This document shows, in pieces, positions 25,432 to 34,049 of a DNA stretch of 64,000 nt. A program made the position numbers and the translations under genes. The notes under the pieces are model-generated. The model searched no databases. It was not told where the DNA came from and saw nothing but the letters and a program-made list of their open reading frames with translations. Location of the stretch: the NCBI GenBank assembly GCA_017860275.1, contig JAFNAQ010000002.1, positions 119,089 through 183,088 on the forward strand. The letters are read 5' to 3'. The first letter of the stretch is position 1. Every line of letters starts with the position of its first letter. This DNA comes from Bacteroidota bacterium (GTDB lineage Bacteria; Bacteroidota; Bacteroidia; Bacteroidales; P3).

Positions 25432-25872
25432 ATGAAGAATAGAATACTTCTTAATACATTATTGGTTTTAGCTTTATCAATTTCAATACTTGGATGCAAG
25501 TCACAAAAAGTTGAGGATGAAAACGAAATTAAAACAGTTATTACTGAATTTTACACCAATCTTAACGATAAGAATTTTACCAATATCAACACCATTTCGA
25601 CTAAAAAAATGCAAAGATATGTAAAGCATATTTCTTCAATTGGAGACGATTTAGTTACCTACAAAACCTATGAAGTAAAGGATATTAAGATAATTGGTAA
25701 GAATGCAGAAGTACAGGTAGATACAGAAGATATATACGGGAATAAATTAGCTTTTATTTGGACATTAACTAAGGATGAAGAAAGCTGGAAACTCGATATG
25801 TTTGAAGGAGAAATAGATCAAAATGTATTCACCGAAGAAGAAATAAACTACACTAAAAAACCAATTCAATAA
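25432..25872 (+). CDS. Lipoprotein with nuclear-transport-factor-2-like/DUF4878-like domain
   Basis: A 146-residue lipoprotein. The lipobox is SISILGC with the cysteine at about residue 21. The mature part (EIKTVITEFYTNLNDKNFTNI...KLAFIWTLTKDEESWKLDMFEG) has the layout of small NTF2-like lipoproteins in which an exported domain binds a ligand of unknown nature. It starts the run lipoprotein - EEP - nth with gaps of 5 and 0 bases. The function is unknown. Confidence 0.7.
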   Translation: MKNRILLNTLLVLALSISILGCKSQKVEDENEIKTVITEFYTNLNDKNFTNINTISTKKMQRYVKHISSIGDDLVTYKTYEVKDIKIIGKNAEVQVDTEDIYGNKLAFIWTLTKDEESWKLDMFEGEIDQNVFTEEEINYTKKPIQ

Positions 25873-25877
25873 ATACT

Positions 25878-26963
25878 ATGATTAAGAAAATTCTATACAT
25901 TGTAAACATTGTGTTTGCAGTACTATTGTTATTATCTTATTTAACAGCATTTATACCTCCACATATATATCCCAAATTTTCATTGATAGGGTTCGTTTAT
26001 CCAATACTATTGTTTATAAACATCGCCTTTATAGTAGTTTGGATATTTATAAAATGGACATATGCAATAATTCCTCTTGCATGTATTTTAATACGTTTCG
26101 ATTATATCCCAAGCCTTATAAGAATAGATGGAGATAAGCATTCTCAGATAATACAAAAAGACGAGATAAAAATACTATCATATAATGTATGTGCATTTCA
26201 TTACAATACCTTATACAACCAAAGTAAACAAGGTAAAATAGACTCAGTAATTAACTATATAAAAGAACAAAATCCAGATATAATAGCTTTTCAGGATTAT
26301 GCATCTTCTAAGAAACCAAAATCATCTATACATTATAGTTTAACCAAAAAACTAGGCTATAAATACTATTATGGTGCAGAGAGTGACGATAACCATATAT
26401 CATCAAATGTAATATATTCAAAATTTCCAATACAAAAATCAGGAATGATTTTACCTATGAGAGAAAATAGCGATTCATATATATTTATTGATATAAAAGT
26501 CAAAGGTAAAAGCTTTAGAATATATAATTTTCACTTGACCTCATTTAAGTTGGCAGACAAAGAAAAAGAAGACTTTGCTAAGATAAAACAAGGCGAAATA
26601 AAACCTCAAGCGAGTAAAAATATAATTAAAAAATTGGTGTGGGCAAATGATAAACGTTCAAAAGAGGTCGATGAAATTATTCCTATACTAAGAGAAACAT
26701 CCTTACCATATTTTGTAGTTGGAGACTTTAATGATACACCATTTTCTTACACATATAGGAATATATCAAAGGATATGAAAGATTCCTATGAAGAAAAGGG
26801 GGAAGGCTTTGGAACAACATATAATGGAATATTTCCAGCATATAGAATTGACTATATCTTATTTTCAAAAAATGATTTTTCAATTAAGAGTTTTGAAACA
26901 AATGAACTTGAATATTCCGATCATTTCCCTGTGTCAGCTATTTTCTCAATAGATAAAAAATAG
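25878..26963 (+). CDS. Endonuclease/exonuclease/phosphatase (EEP) family protein, membrane-anchored
   Basis: A 361-residue protein with two or three N-terminal membrane helices (residues about 5-80) and a C-terminal EEP domain (about 95-360). Motifs include ILSYNVCAF, the metal-binding region IIAFQDY, FVVGDFNDTP and the terminal YSDHFPV, where the catalytic Asp-His is intact. The domain should face the periplasm. Substrates could be nucleic acid or phospholipid/phosphodiester; the sequence does not decide. The stop abuts the nth start. Confidence 0.85.
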   Translation: MIKKILYIVNIVFAVLLLLSYLTAFIPPHIYPKFSLIGFVYPILLFINIAFIVVWIFIKWTYAIIPLACILIRFDYIPSLIRIDGDKHSQIIQKDEIKILSYNVCAFHYNTLYNQSKQGKIDSVINYIKEQNPDIIAFQDYASSKKPKSSIHYSLTKKLGYKYYYGAESDDNHISSNVIYSKFPIQKSGMILPMRENSDSYIFIDIKVKGKSFRIYNFHLTSFKLADKEKEDFAKIKQGEIKPQASKNIIKKLVWANDKRSKEVDEIIPILRETSLPYFVVGDFNDTPFSYTYRNISKDMKDSYEEKGEGFGTTYNGIFPAYRIDYILFSKNDFSIKSFETNELEYSDHFPVSAIFSIDKK

Positions 26964-27605
26964 ATGACAACTAAGCAGAGATATGAAAGTTTGATTGAGT
27001 ACTTTAAAGAAGCTCGTCCCATTGCAGAAAGTGAATTAGTTTATTCAAATCCTTTCGAACTGCTTGTAGCTGTAATACTCTCTGCACAATGCACCGACAA
27101 GCGAGTCAATCTTACAACACCAATACTATTTGCCAAATATCCTTCAGCACATGAATTATCAAAAGCTAAAGTTGAGGATGTTTACGAAATAATTCGTTCA
27201 ATATCCTATCCAAACAACAAGTCAAAGAATCTTGTGGCTATGGCAAATGTTTTGATAGATAAATTTCAGGCAATAGTTCCAGATGATGTAGACAAATTAC
27301 AAGAATTACCAGGAGTAGGGCGTAAGACAGCCAATGTAATTACATCGGTTATATTCAATCAACCAAATATGGCAGTTGACACTCATGTTTTTAGAGTTTC
27401 AGCAAGAATAGGTCTAACAATCAATGCAAAGACACCATTACAAACAGAGCAACAATTAATAAAACACTTCCCAAAAGAAATAATCCCAATAGCACATCAC
27501 TGGCTAATACTTCATGGTCGTTATGTTTGCAAGGCAAGAAAACCATTATGCGAAGAATGTGGAATTTCTAATATTTGCAAATACTATATGAGTGAAAAAT
27601 TATAA
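26964..27605 (+). CDS. nth: Endonuclease III
   Basis: A 213-residue bifunctional DNA glycosylase/AP lyase that removes oxidised pyrimidines. The helix-hairpin-helix LPGVGRKTANVI carries the catalytic lysine, and the catalytic aspartate is in MAVDTHVFRV. The C-terminal [4Fe-4S] cluster motif C-x6-C-x2-C-x5-C is complete in VCKARKPLCEECGISNICK. It starts immediately after the EEP stop. Confidence 0.96.
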   Translation: MTTKQRYESLIEYFKEARPIAESELVYSNPFELLVAVILSAQCTDKRVNLTTPILFAKYPSAHELSKAKVEDVYEIIRSISYPNNKSKNLVAMANVLIDKFQAIVPDDVDKLQELPGVGRKTANVITSVIFNQPNMAVDTHVFRVSARIGLTINAKTPLQTEQQLIKHFPKEIIPIAHHWLILHGRYVCKARKPLCEECGISNICKYYMSEKL

Positions 27606-27678
27606 CTTGAATTGAAAAGGGGATAGTTTATTGTAAAAGGAAACACAATAAAATGCATAATATGTCGTAAATAATATA

Positions 27679-27686
27679 TATATTTG
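27679..27686 (+). promoter_or_regulatory. -7 element TATATTTG of the 41-residue lipoprotein gene
   Basis: TATATTTG matches TAnnTTTG, 29 bases before the ATG at 27716. Confidence 0.5.
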
Positions 27687-27715
27687 CAGTCAAATACAAA
27701 ATAAAACCAAATACT

Positions 27716-27841
27716 ATGAAAAAGACGGCTTTATTATTATTGGGAATAATCGCTATTTCATTATTAGTTGAATCATGTGCACAACATAAATGTGATGCTT
27801 ACAAATCAACTAACCGTTACAGGGCGGAATATTTAAGATAA
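27716..27841 (+). CDS. 41-residue lipoprotein
   Basis: A very short gene with its own -7 element and its own terminator. The product MKKTALLLLGIIAISLLVES is followed by the lipobox cysteine (C21) and a mature peptide of only 21 residues, AQHKCDAYKSTNRYRAEYLR, with a CxAY core. Peptides of this form (SCA...KC-x-AY) recur as tiny lipoproteins in Bacteroidota, from general memory; their function is not known to me. The start at 27716 is the only sensible one. Confidence 0.75.
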   Translation: MKKTALLLLGIIAISLLVESCAQHKCDAYKSTNRYRAEYLR

Positions 27842-27854
27842 TAAACAAAAGATA

Positions 27855-27887
27855 AGAGATGCAGAGGAATTTGCGTCTCTTTTTTTT
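27855..27887 (+). terminator. Terminator of the 41-residue lipoprotein gene
   Basis: AGAGATGCA (27855-27863) pairs with TGCGTCTCT (27872-27880) with one G-T pair, then eight T. It lies 14 bases after the stop. Confidence 0.85.
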
Positions 27888-28205
27888 ATCAAATTACAGA
27901 TTATCTTACTAAATGCCCTAATCCAAATAAGGTTTTAGCAAAATGGATCTAAGCTTTAATCAAATAGATTAAAGATCCACCCTCATTAGAATCAAAATCC
28001 ACTCTAATATAATCAAAATCCAACACCACTATCTCTTTAATCCAGTGGAGTAAAAATTTGTGTACTTATTTTTTTATGATTTTCCCTAATTACTGAAATA
28101 GGGCAATTTTAGACGATTTGAGAGAGTTTATCGCTTTTTGAAAGTATTAGGTTGGGGAAGAAGGAGATATTTCATTGTGTTGAACGTTTTTTTTAATATT
28201 GAGTT
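27888..28205. other. Gene-free stretch with hairpin and 21-bp repeat
   Basis: No gene is seen. CTTTAATC (27954-27961) pairs with GATTAAAG (27967-27974), extended by GGAT/ATCC past a bulge. AATCAAAATCCA occurs at 27990-28001 and again at 28011-28022, a 21-base spacing like that in the tandem repeats at 7817 and 43888. Confidence 0.5.
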
Positions 28206-28232
28206 AGGGTAAATTTTTAGTTTACCCTTTTG
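28206..28232 (+). terminator. Terminator-like hairpin before the XRE region
   Basis: AGGGTAAA (28206-28213) pairs with TTTACCCT (28221-28228), followed by TTT. No gene ends nearby, so what it terminates is unclear. Confidence 0.5.
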
Positions 28233-28273
28233 TGCTTTTATACAATATCTGCAAAATAGGAGAGATATTATAT

Positions 28274-28674
28274 GTTTACATTTGTAGATTTACATTTGTG
28301 TAATACTATAATGCTACAAATGTAATCAACAACATTTGTATTTATATGTAAATAATATATCCTAATTAACTCATTACAAATGTAACAAGAATAATATACC
28401 CAATAGATATAATATTGTATTATAATACTTATAAACCAGTACTTTATAAGCTTTATATAATCTATATAATTAATTAAACAGGGAGTTTCAGGGCAAATAT
28501 TCATATATTTGAAATTCTTATAAGTCTTTATATTAGTGTGATATAAATAATAATCTGTGATTTGTAACATTATAATATATTAAACGTATTAATATTTACA
28601 TTTGTACTTTTGTTAATTCTATATATGTAAATTATAGTTCATGATTACAAATGTAATACATTACACAAATGTAA
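28274..28674. promoter_or_regulatory. Array of TTACATTTGTAA-type palindromes upstream of XRE regulator
   Basis: Copies of the palindrome TTACAAATGTAA or close variants occur at 28276-28287, 28290-28303, 28314-28325, 28331-28340, 28374-28386, 28596-28606, 28645-28656 and 28661-28674. Each half contains TACATTTG, which itself fits the -7 consensus TAnnTTTG. The last two sites overlap the leader of the XRE gene at 28680. These are likely operators of that regulator. The 100-residue minus-strand frame in this AT-rich region is not credible. Confidence 0.7.
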
Positions 28675-28679
28675 ATATT

Positions 28680-29201
28680 ATGATACAAGAAAGAATTTTA
28701 CTATTGATGAGGGCTCAAGGAATGAACCCAACTCAATTTGCAGACGAGATAGGTGTTCAACGCTCTAGTATATCTCATATACTTTCAGGAAGGAATAATC
28801 CGAGTCTTGATATTATTACGAAAATTCTAAACAGATTTCCAGATATTGATTCAAATTGGTTGGTATTGGGAAAGGGTTCATTAGTCTCTGGGAACGCATC
28901 TGAGAAAAAAGTTGATTATTCTAACTCGCTTTTTGATGAGATTCCTGAGCAAGAACCAGTGCTTGAGGTCAAAACACCGTTAATTACTCATAATAAAAAT
29001 ATTGAAGATAGAATTGAAGAAATTCAGTCAAAGAATAGTCCAATTGAAGTAGTTAAGGATGTTGAACCATTGATTGATGTTCAAAGAAATCAAAATCTTA
29101 TATCTGAAAATAGGGTAGATAGTCCTTTAAATGAAAAACGTATCACTAAGATAATAATATTCTATAGTGATAATACTTTTGAGGAATTGATTAAACCATA
29201 G
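28680..29201 (+). CDS. XRE-family helix-turn-helix transcriptional regulator
   Basis: A protein of about 173 residues. An N-terminal HTH_3/XRE domain (residues 1-65: MIQERILLLMRAQGMNPTQF, then ADEIGVQRSSISHILSGRNN and the NWLVLGKG end) is followed by a low-complexity, charged linker and a short C-terminal block RITKIIIFYSDNTFEELIKP. This two-block form is common in Bacteroidota. The start at 28680 is chosen because an earlier in-frame ATG (28641) lies within the palindrome array. It probably represses itself by binding the array. No target beyond itself is evident. Confidence 0.85.
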   Translation: MIQERILLLMRAQGMNPTQFADEIGVQRSSISHILSGRNNPSLDIITKILNRFPDIDSNWLVLGKGSLVSGNASEKKVDYSNSLFDEIPEQEPVLEVKTPLITHNKNIEDRIEEIQSKNSPIEVVKDVEPLIDVQRNQNLISENRVDSPLNEKRITKIIIFYSDNTFEELIKP

Positions 29202-29256
29202 CTTCAGAGCCCTTAAATATCTTTGAGTAATATATAATATTATAGCATTTATTTTT

Positions 29257-29264
29257 TATCTTTG
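29257..29264 (+). promoter_or_regulatory. -7 element TATCTTTG of the nrnA-FKBP operon
   Basis: TATCTTTG matches TAnnTTTG, 35 bases before the nrnA ATG at 29300. Confidence 0.65.
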
Positions 29265-29299
29265 CATGTTAGATTAATTTTTAAATAAATACTATAAAT

Positions 29300-30313
29300 A
29301 TGCTATTTCCAGATACTGATGTTCTTGAGTTTGAAAGCAGAATAAAGCAGTCAAAAAATATAACTTTGCTAACACATTATAATCCTGATGGTGATGCTAT
29401 TGGCTCATCAGTAGGGATGTATCACTATCTAAAGTGTAGGAACAAAGAAGTTAATCTTATTATTCCCAATGAATTCCCTCATTTTCTTGATTTTGTCATT
29501 GATGGAGTACCCTTTATTCTTGGCAATAAAGAATTGGATAGAGTAAAAAATATCCTAACAAGTACTGAACTTATTATTTGTTTAGACTTTAATACAGCAT
29601 CAAGGGTTGGAGATGCTCTGGCAGAAACTCTTCGAAATACTAAAGTTGAGAAGATATTAGTCGATCATCATCTTTTTCCTGATAATTGCTATGATGTTGT
29701 TTTCTCACATGTTCCTGCTTCCTCAACTTCTGAACTTGTTTATGAGCTATTATATCACTTAGAAGAATATAAACCTTTCTTAAACAAACCAATGGCTCAG
29801 GCTCTATATACAGGTATTTGTACAGATACAGGAAGCTTTAGTTTTGGCTGTAATCATAAGAGAACATATGATATTGTTGGTGATTTGGTTGAAGCAGGGG
29901 CAGATGTAGAACTTGTGCATCAAGAAGTTTTCAACACAAATTCAGAAGATAGACTAAGACTACTTGGTTTCTGTCTTTGTGAGAGATTGACAATTATTAA
30001 GGATAAAAGAGCTGCCTTTATTTACTTATCAAAAGAGGATTTAAAAAGATTCAATTACCAAATAGGAGATACAGAAGGTGTGGTTAATTACTGTCTTACA
30101 ATGAAGGATATTGAGTTTGGCGTTCTTATTACTGAGCGTATAGACAGGGTAAGACTATCTTTCCGTTCAAAATATGATTTCGATGTAAATATATTTGCTC
30201 GTGAAAATTGGAATGGTGGAGGACATCGCAAAGCCTCAGGTGGGCATTCCTTCGATTCATTAGAAAAAGTAATTGAAACACTTACCAATCAAATTCAAAA
30301 TCTAAAATTATAA
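29300..30313 (+). CDS. nrnA: DHH/DHHA1 phosphoesterase, NrnA-type oligoribonuclease/pAp phosphatase
   Basis: A 337-residue cytosolic phosphodiesterase that degrades nano-RNAs and dephosphorylates 3'-phosphoadenosine 5'-phosphate. DHH-family metal motifs are in order: THYNPDGDAIGSS, CLDFNTASR, LVDHHLFPD and CTDTGSFSF. The DHHA1 domain ends with WNGGGHRKASGG. The stop and the next start share one base (30313), so translation of the FKBP gene is coupled to it. Confidence 0.93.
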   Translation: MLFPDTDVLEFESRIKQSKNITLLTHYNPDGDAIGSSVGMYHYLKCRNKEVNLIIPNEFPHFLDFVIDGVPFILGNKELDRVKNILTSTELIICLDFNTASRVGDALAETLRNTKVEKILVDHHLFPDNCYDVVFSHVPASSTSELVYELLYHLEEYKPFLNKPMAQALYTGICTDTGSFSFGCNHKRTYDIVGDLVEAGADVELVHQEVFNTNSEDRLRLLGFCLCERLTIIKDKRAAFIYLSKEDLKRFNYQIGDTEGVVNYCLTMKDIEFGVLITERIDRVRLSFRSKYDFDVNIFARENWNGGGHRKASGGHSFDSLEKVIETLTNQIQNLKL

Positions 30314-30909
30314 TGAGAATAAATAAAATAAAGGGGCACAAATTGCCTCTAAATGTATTATTATTTTTCACTCTTAACTTATTTCTTATTACTTTTTGGG
30401 GTTGTGAGAAATATAATAATCATCCCGCTTTTGTCCTTCGAGAACAAAGAGAGAAGGCTGGGGAAAAAACTAAAGAACAAAAAATAGATGAGTCATTATT
30501 AAAATCCAATCAAGTAATTTCAGAGAAAGAAACCCAACAAATTAATGGTTATATCCAAAGACGAAAATGGGATATGAAGAGACTTAATAATGGAATTTAT
30601 ATGCAAGTACTTACATTAGGTAATGGAGTTAAAGTTACTGATTCAAGTATAGTTAAGTTGGATTATAAGTTGGAACTTATTAATGGTAAGCAAGTTTATT
30701 CTTCATCTACAGATGGTCAAAAGATTGTTAAGTTTAATTCATCAGAAAACGAAGTTGGTCTCCTTTATGCTTTGAAAACATTAACCAAGGGTTCTAAAGC
30801 AAGAGTTATAATTCCTCAGTATTATGGTTTTGGACTTTATGGAGATGGTAAAAAAATACCTAAACATGCTACATTAGTCTATGAATTAGAAGTGAAGGAC
30901 GTTAAATAA
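30313..30909 (+). CDS. FKBP-type peptidyl-prolyl isomerase, lipoprotein (GldI-like)
   Basis: A 198-residue lipoprotein with a membrane-targeting N-terminus and lipobox FLITFWGC, then a coiled acidic linker and one FKBP domain (about 95-198; IVKLDYKLELINGKQVYSS...LTKGSKARVIIPQYYGFG...HATLVYELEVKDVK). The active-site loop is diverged: the usual GxKVxxHYTGxL is replaced by SSIVKLDYKLEL, so catalysis is uncertain. Lipoproteins of this form include GldI in gliding Bacteroidota. It is the first of three consecutive FKBP genes. Confidence 0.85.
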   Translation: MRINKIKGHKLPLNVLLFFTLNLFLITFWGCEKYNNHPAFVLREQREKAGEKTKEQKIDESLLKSNQVISEKETQQINGYIQRRKWDMKRLNNGIYMQVLTLGNGVKVTDSSIVKLDYKLELINGKQVYSSSTDGQKIVKFNSSENEVGLLYALKTLTKGSKARVIIPQYYGFGLYGDGKKIPKHATLVYELEVKDVK

Positions 30910-30923
30910 AAACTAATATATAT

Positions 30924-31826
30924 ATGAATAGAAAAAAGAGATTCCTTTTAGTATTGATGGCTTTTTCCATTGCTTTTTCATCTACCTTTATAAGTGGATG
31001 TAAAAAGTTGGTTGAAAAAGAGCTAACACCTAATGAATATGGTTTTGCTTTTAAGCATTGTTTAAAAAATGAAAATACTCCAAAGGCTAGGCTAAGTGAT
31101 GTAGTTTATGGAGAAATGGAGATTCGTCTTAATGATTCCACCGTTTTGTTTTCTAATTTTGGAAAACCAGAACGTTTGTTCAAGATTCTTAACCCTAAGA
31201 AAGGGAATATTGATGAATTTTTATTGAACCTTCATGTTGGGGATAGTGCAATTATTATTGCTCCTGCTGATAGTGTTTCAAAATATGTTGCTGGCATTAA
31301 TTCTAATCATAAGGATAAACTTTATTTCTATATAAAGGTTCAACAAATAATTTCAAAGAAAGAAATCGATGGTGTTCAAAAAGAACAACTCGTGCAAGAA
31401 GTTAGAGAAGATTCTATTCTTAATGCATACGCAAGCACAAGAAAATACAATTTCCAAAAACAAGAGAGTGGATTATATTTTATAAAGATTAAGGATGGAG
31501 TTGGAGAGAATGCAAAATATGGTCAAAAAGTAAGAGTTAACTATTCTGTAACTACTTTGGAAGGAAAAGTAATTGACACTAATATTAAACCTATTGCAAT
31601 AAGTGGAAAGATATACTCAGCTCAAAGAAAATATGAACCATTTGAGTTTGTACTCGGAGATGAAGGAGTTATCGCAGGATGGAATGAGGGAATATCTCTA
31701 ATGAAGTTAGGCTCAAGGGCTAAATTATTATTACCATCAAAAATTGCTTATGGTGCTGAAGGGTACGGAATTATTCCTGCCTATACATCTCTTATTTTCG
31801 ATGTAACTTTAGTTGGAATACAATAA
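30924..31826 (+). CDS. FKBP-type peptidyl-prolyl isomerase, lipoprotein, two-domain
   Basis: A 300-residue lipoprotein (lipobox STFISGC) with two FKBP-like modules. The N-terminal module (about 35-155) is degenerate. The C-terminal module (about 190-300: GQKVRVNYSVTTLEGKVIDTN...GVIAGWNEGISLMKLGSRAKLLLPSKIAYG...PAYTSLIFDVTLVGI) keeps the FKBP frame. A foldase or chaperone for outer-membrane or exported proteins is likely. It is 14 bases downstream of the first FKBP gene. Confidence 0.88.
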   Translation: MNRKKRFLLVLMAFSIAFSSTFISGCKKLVEKELTPNEYGFAFKHCLKNENTPKARLSDVVYGEMEIRLNDSTVLFSNFGKPERLFKILNPKKGNIDEFLLNLHVGDSAIIIAPADSVSKYVAGINSNHKDKLYFYIKVQQIISKKEIDGVQKEQLVQEVREDSILNAYASTRKYNFQKQESGLYFIKIKDGVGENAKYGQKVRVNYSVTTLEGKVIDTNIKPIAISGKIYSAQRKYEPFEFVLGDEGVIAGWNEGISLMKLGSRAKLLLPSKIAYGAEGYGIIPAYTSLIFDVTLVGIQ

Positions 31827-31860
31827 TATAGATAAATTAAATAATTAAAACCTAATCAAA

Positions 31861-32904
31861 ATGATGAAAAAAACAATTTTATTAGTTGTCTGTGCAGTTT
31901 TTGCAACAACTTTATTTGCTCAAAAGAATCCTTTAGACGGATTTACAAAGTCTCCAACGGGAGTAAACTACAAGTTTCATGTAAAAAATGATGCTGGAAC
32001 ACCAGTAAATGTTGATGATGTTGTTGTTGGAAAATTCTGGATAATGTTTGGAGACTCAATAATGACAGACGGTTCTAAGATGGAATCTCAACCATTTTTA
32101 CCGGTTAGCAATGATCAAAGAGTTTTTAAAGGAGATTTAATTGATGGTATACTTCTAATGAAAAAAGGAGAAACTTGTACTTTTGCCTTTGAAAGAGATT
32201 CTATTGCAAAACTTTTCCCTCAAATACCAGATTATTTTAAATCAGGAATGTATGCATATTGGAAGATTCAAATAGATGATATCAAGACTGCTGAACAAAT
32301 GAAGGCAGAGAATGAAAAAATGCAAAAAGGACAAGAGGGTATGGCTGCTCAGCGTAAAGTTATGGCAGATAGTTTAATTAAGTTAGAACCTCAAAAAATT
32401 CAGGAAGCAATTAAAACTTATGGTATTGAGAATAAACTAAAGGATGGTATATATTTCAAACCTTTATTCTATTCTAATAACACAGAAAAAATTGAAAATG
32501 GAGACAAAGTGAAGGTTCACTATATTGGAAAGTTCACTGATGGTAAACTTTTCGATACATCTGTTGAAGAAGAAGCTAAAAAAGCAGGCAAACATCAACA
32601 AGGGAGAGCTTATGAACCTCTTGAGTTTTCTATTGGTGCAAAAATGATGATTCCTGGATTTGAAGCAGGTGTAAAGATGATGTCTAAGGGTGATAAAGCT
32701 TTATTGTTGATTCCTTCTAAATTGGCTTATGGCGAAGGTGGAAGAGGAGAGATTGACCCTGCAACTCCATTAATGTTCGAGATTGAAGTAGTAAGCATAG
32801 AAAAAGGAGTACCAGCTCCAAAAACAAATGCTCAACCAATAAAAGTAACTCCTACAAAATCTACAAAACCAGCTCAAAAAGCAACTAAATCTACAAAAAA
32901 ATAA
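31861..32904 (+). CDS. FKBP-type peptidyl-prolyl isomerase, periplasmic, two-domain
   Basis: A 347-residue exported protein with a signal peptide (…FATTLFAQ, residues 1-20), a degenerate N-terminal FKBP-like module (about 25-140), a coiled connector rich in Lys/Gln, and a canonical C-terminal FKBP domain (about 210-320). The latter has GDKVKVHYIGKFTDGKLFDTS, MIPGFEAGVKMM and KLAYGEGGRGEIDPATPLMF. A Lys/Thr/Pro-rich tail closes the protein. Third in the tandem set, it is the only one with intact active-site residues across the domain. Confidence 0.9.
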   Translation: MMKKTILLVVCAVFATTLFAQKNPLDGFTKSPTGVNYKFHVKNDAGTPVNVDDVVVGKFWIMFGDSIMTDGSKMESQPFLPVSNDQRVFKGDLIDGILLMKKGETCTFAFERDSIAKLFPQIPDYFKSGMYAYWKIQIDDIKTAEQMKAENEKMQKGQEGMAAQRKVMADSLIKLEPQKIQEAIKTYGIENKLKDGIYFKPLFYSNNTEKIENGDKVKVHYIGKFTDGKLFDTSVEEEAKKAGKHQQGRAYEPLEFSIGAKMMIPGFEAGVKMMSKGDKALLLIPSKLAYGEGGRGEIDPATPLMFEIEVVSIEKGVPAPKTNAQPIKVTPTKSTKPAQKATKSTKK

Positions 32905-32911
32905 TTAAATC

Positions 32912-33721
32912 ATGCAATTAAACCTTACCAAACCAATAATATTCTTCGATATTGAAAGCACTGGTGTAAATGTTGGACAAGACAAAATTGTAGAGATATG
33001 CCTATTAAAAGTATTTCCTGACTCAAAGGAAGAAGTTAGAACATATCTTGTTAACCCTGAAAGACATATTCCTGAAGAGGTTACAGCAATTCACGGCATT
33101 TCAGACGAAGATGTAAAGGACAAACCTAGCTTTAAACAACTTGCCACAGAGCTTAATAACTTTATTGGCAATTCTGATCTTGCTGGCTATAACTCAAACA
33201 AATTTGATGTTCCTTTATTGGTTGAAGAATTTCTAAAGGCTGGCGTTGACTTCGATATTTCTAATAGAAAGTTTATTGATGTTCAGAATATATTCCATAA
33301 GATGGAACCAAGAACCCTTAAGGCTGCTTATAAGTTCTATTGCAATGAAGAGCTTATTAATGCTCATACGGCAGAGGCTGATACAAGGGCTACTTACGAA
33401 ATTCTAAAGGCTCAGTTAGATAGATATGATGGTGTTGAGTTTACAGATTCGAAAGGAGAGGTAACTGTGCCTATAGTAAATGATATGAAAGCATTACAGT
33501 CATTCACTAAGAATCAACGTTGGGTCGATATGGTAGGTCATATAGTATATAATGATAATCTTCAAGAGTGTTTTAATTTTGGAAAATACAAGGGTAAACC
33601 TGTTACTGAAGTGTTTAATCTAGATTTTTCTTATTATTCATGGATGATGAATGCAGATTTCCCAATGTCAACCAAGAAGATTATAACGGAAATAAAACTA
33701 AGAGGATTTAATAACAAATAA
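32912..33721 (+). CDS. DnaQ-like 3'-5' exonuclease with C-terminal DUF3820-like segment
   Basis: A 269-residue exonuclease of the DEDDh group. Exo I is FFDIESTGV, Exo II is around LAGYNSNKFDVPLL, and Exo III is NAHTAEADTRATYEI, so all four acidic residues and the histidine are present. The last 60 residues (ECFNFGKYKGKPVTEV, then FSYYSWMMNADFP) form a small zinc-free DUF3820-type module seen on many Bacteroidota exonucleases. It probably acts in proofreading or repair rather than as PolC. It lies eight bases after the third FKBP gene. Confidence 0.88.
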   Translation: MQLNLTKPIIFFDIESTGVNVGQDKIVEICLLKVFPDSKEEVRTYLVNPERHIPEEVTAIHGISDEDVKDKPSFKQLATELNNFIGNSDLAGYNSNKFDVPLLVEEFLKAGVDFDISNRKFIDVQNIFHKMEPRTLKAAYKFYCNEELINAHTAEADTRATYEILKAQLDRYDGVEFTDSKGEVTVPIVNDMKALQSFTKNQRWVDMVGHIVYNDNLQECFNFGKYKGKPVTEVFNLDFSYYSWMMNADFPMSTKKIITEIKLRGFNNK

Positions 33722-33753
33722 AATCCATAATTCAAGTTGAATTAAAAAATTTA

Positions 33754-33783
33754 ATAGGGCGTAAATTTTACGCCCTATTTTTA
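33754..33783 (+). terminator. Terminator of the nrnA-FKBP-exonuclease unit
   Basis: ATAGGGCGTAAA (33754-33765) and TTTACGCCCTAT (33767-33778) form a perfect 12-bp inverted repeat with T after it, 33 bases past the exonuclease stop. Confidence 0.85.
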
Positions 33784-33885
33784 TTTGTACACTAAAGCGA
33801 ACTAAAAAAATATTATTACGTATAAGAGTAGCTAAGTGAATTAAGGGGCTGATAAGAAGCAATTGTTCACTTTTATAGGAATAAA

Positions 33886-33963
33886 TTGCAAATAGATACT
33901 TTATTTGCAAGACAATCACAATTATAGAGTATATTAATCTCTATATCTGAAGACAATCACAAT
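33886..33963. promoter_or_regulatory. Palindromes and direct repeat upstream of the GH130/GT4 unit
   Basis: TTGCAAATA (33886-33894) is inverted at 33902-33910. AAGACAATCACAAT occurs at 33909-33922 and 33950-33963, 41 bases apart. Between the two, TATAGAG/CTCTATA (33923-33929 and 33939-33945) forms a hairpin. The stretch 33784-34049 has no gene. These look like operator or leader signals for the carbohydrate genes that follow. Confidence 0.5.
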
Positions 33964-34049
33964 CATATTAAGTTACTTACAAGATCGTATTTTGCGAGCT
34001 TGATATATTTCTATATTCAAATAAATATAAACAATTAAATAATAACATT

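Noticed and set aside
25408-25432. Upstream TTG start for the lipoprotein gene
   Set aside because: It lies inside the -7 element TAACTTTG, before the transcription start.
28268-28570. 100-residue ORF on the minus strand
   Set aside because: Very AT-rich, composed of Ile/Tyr/Asn runs, and coincides with the palindrome array.
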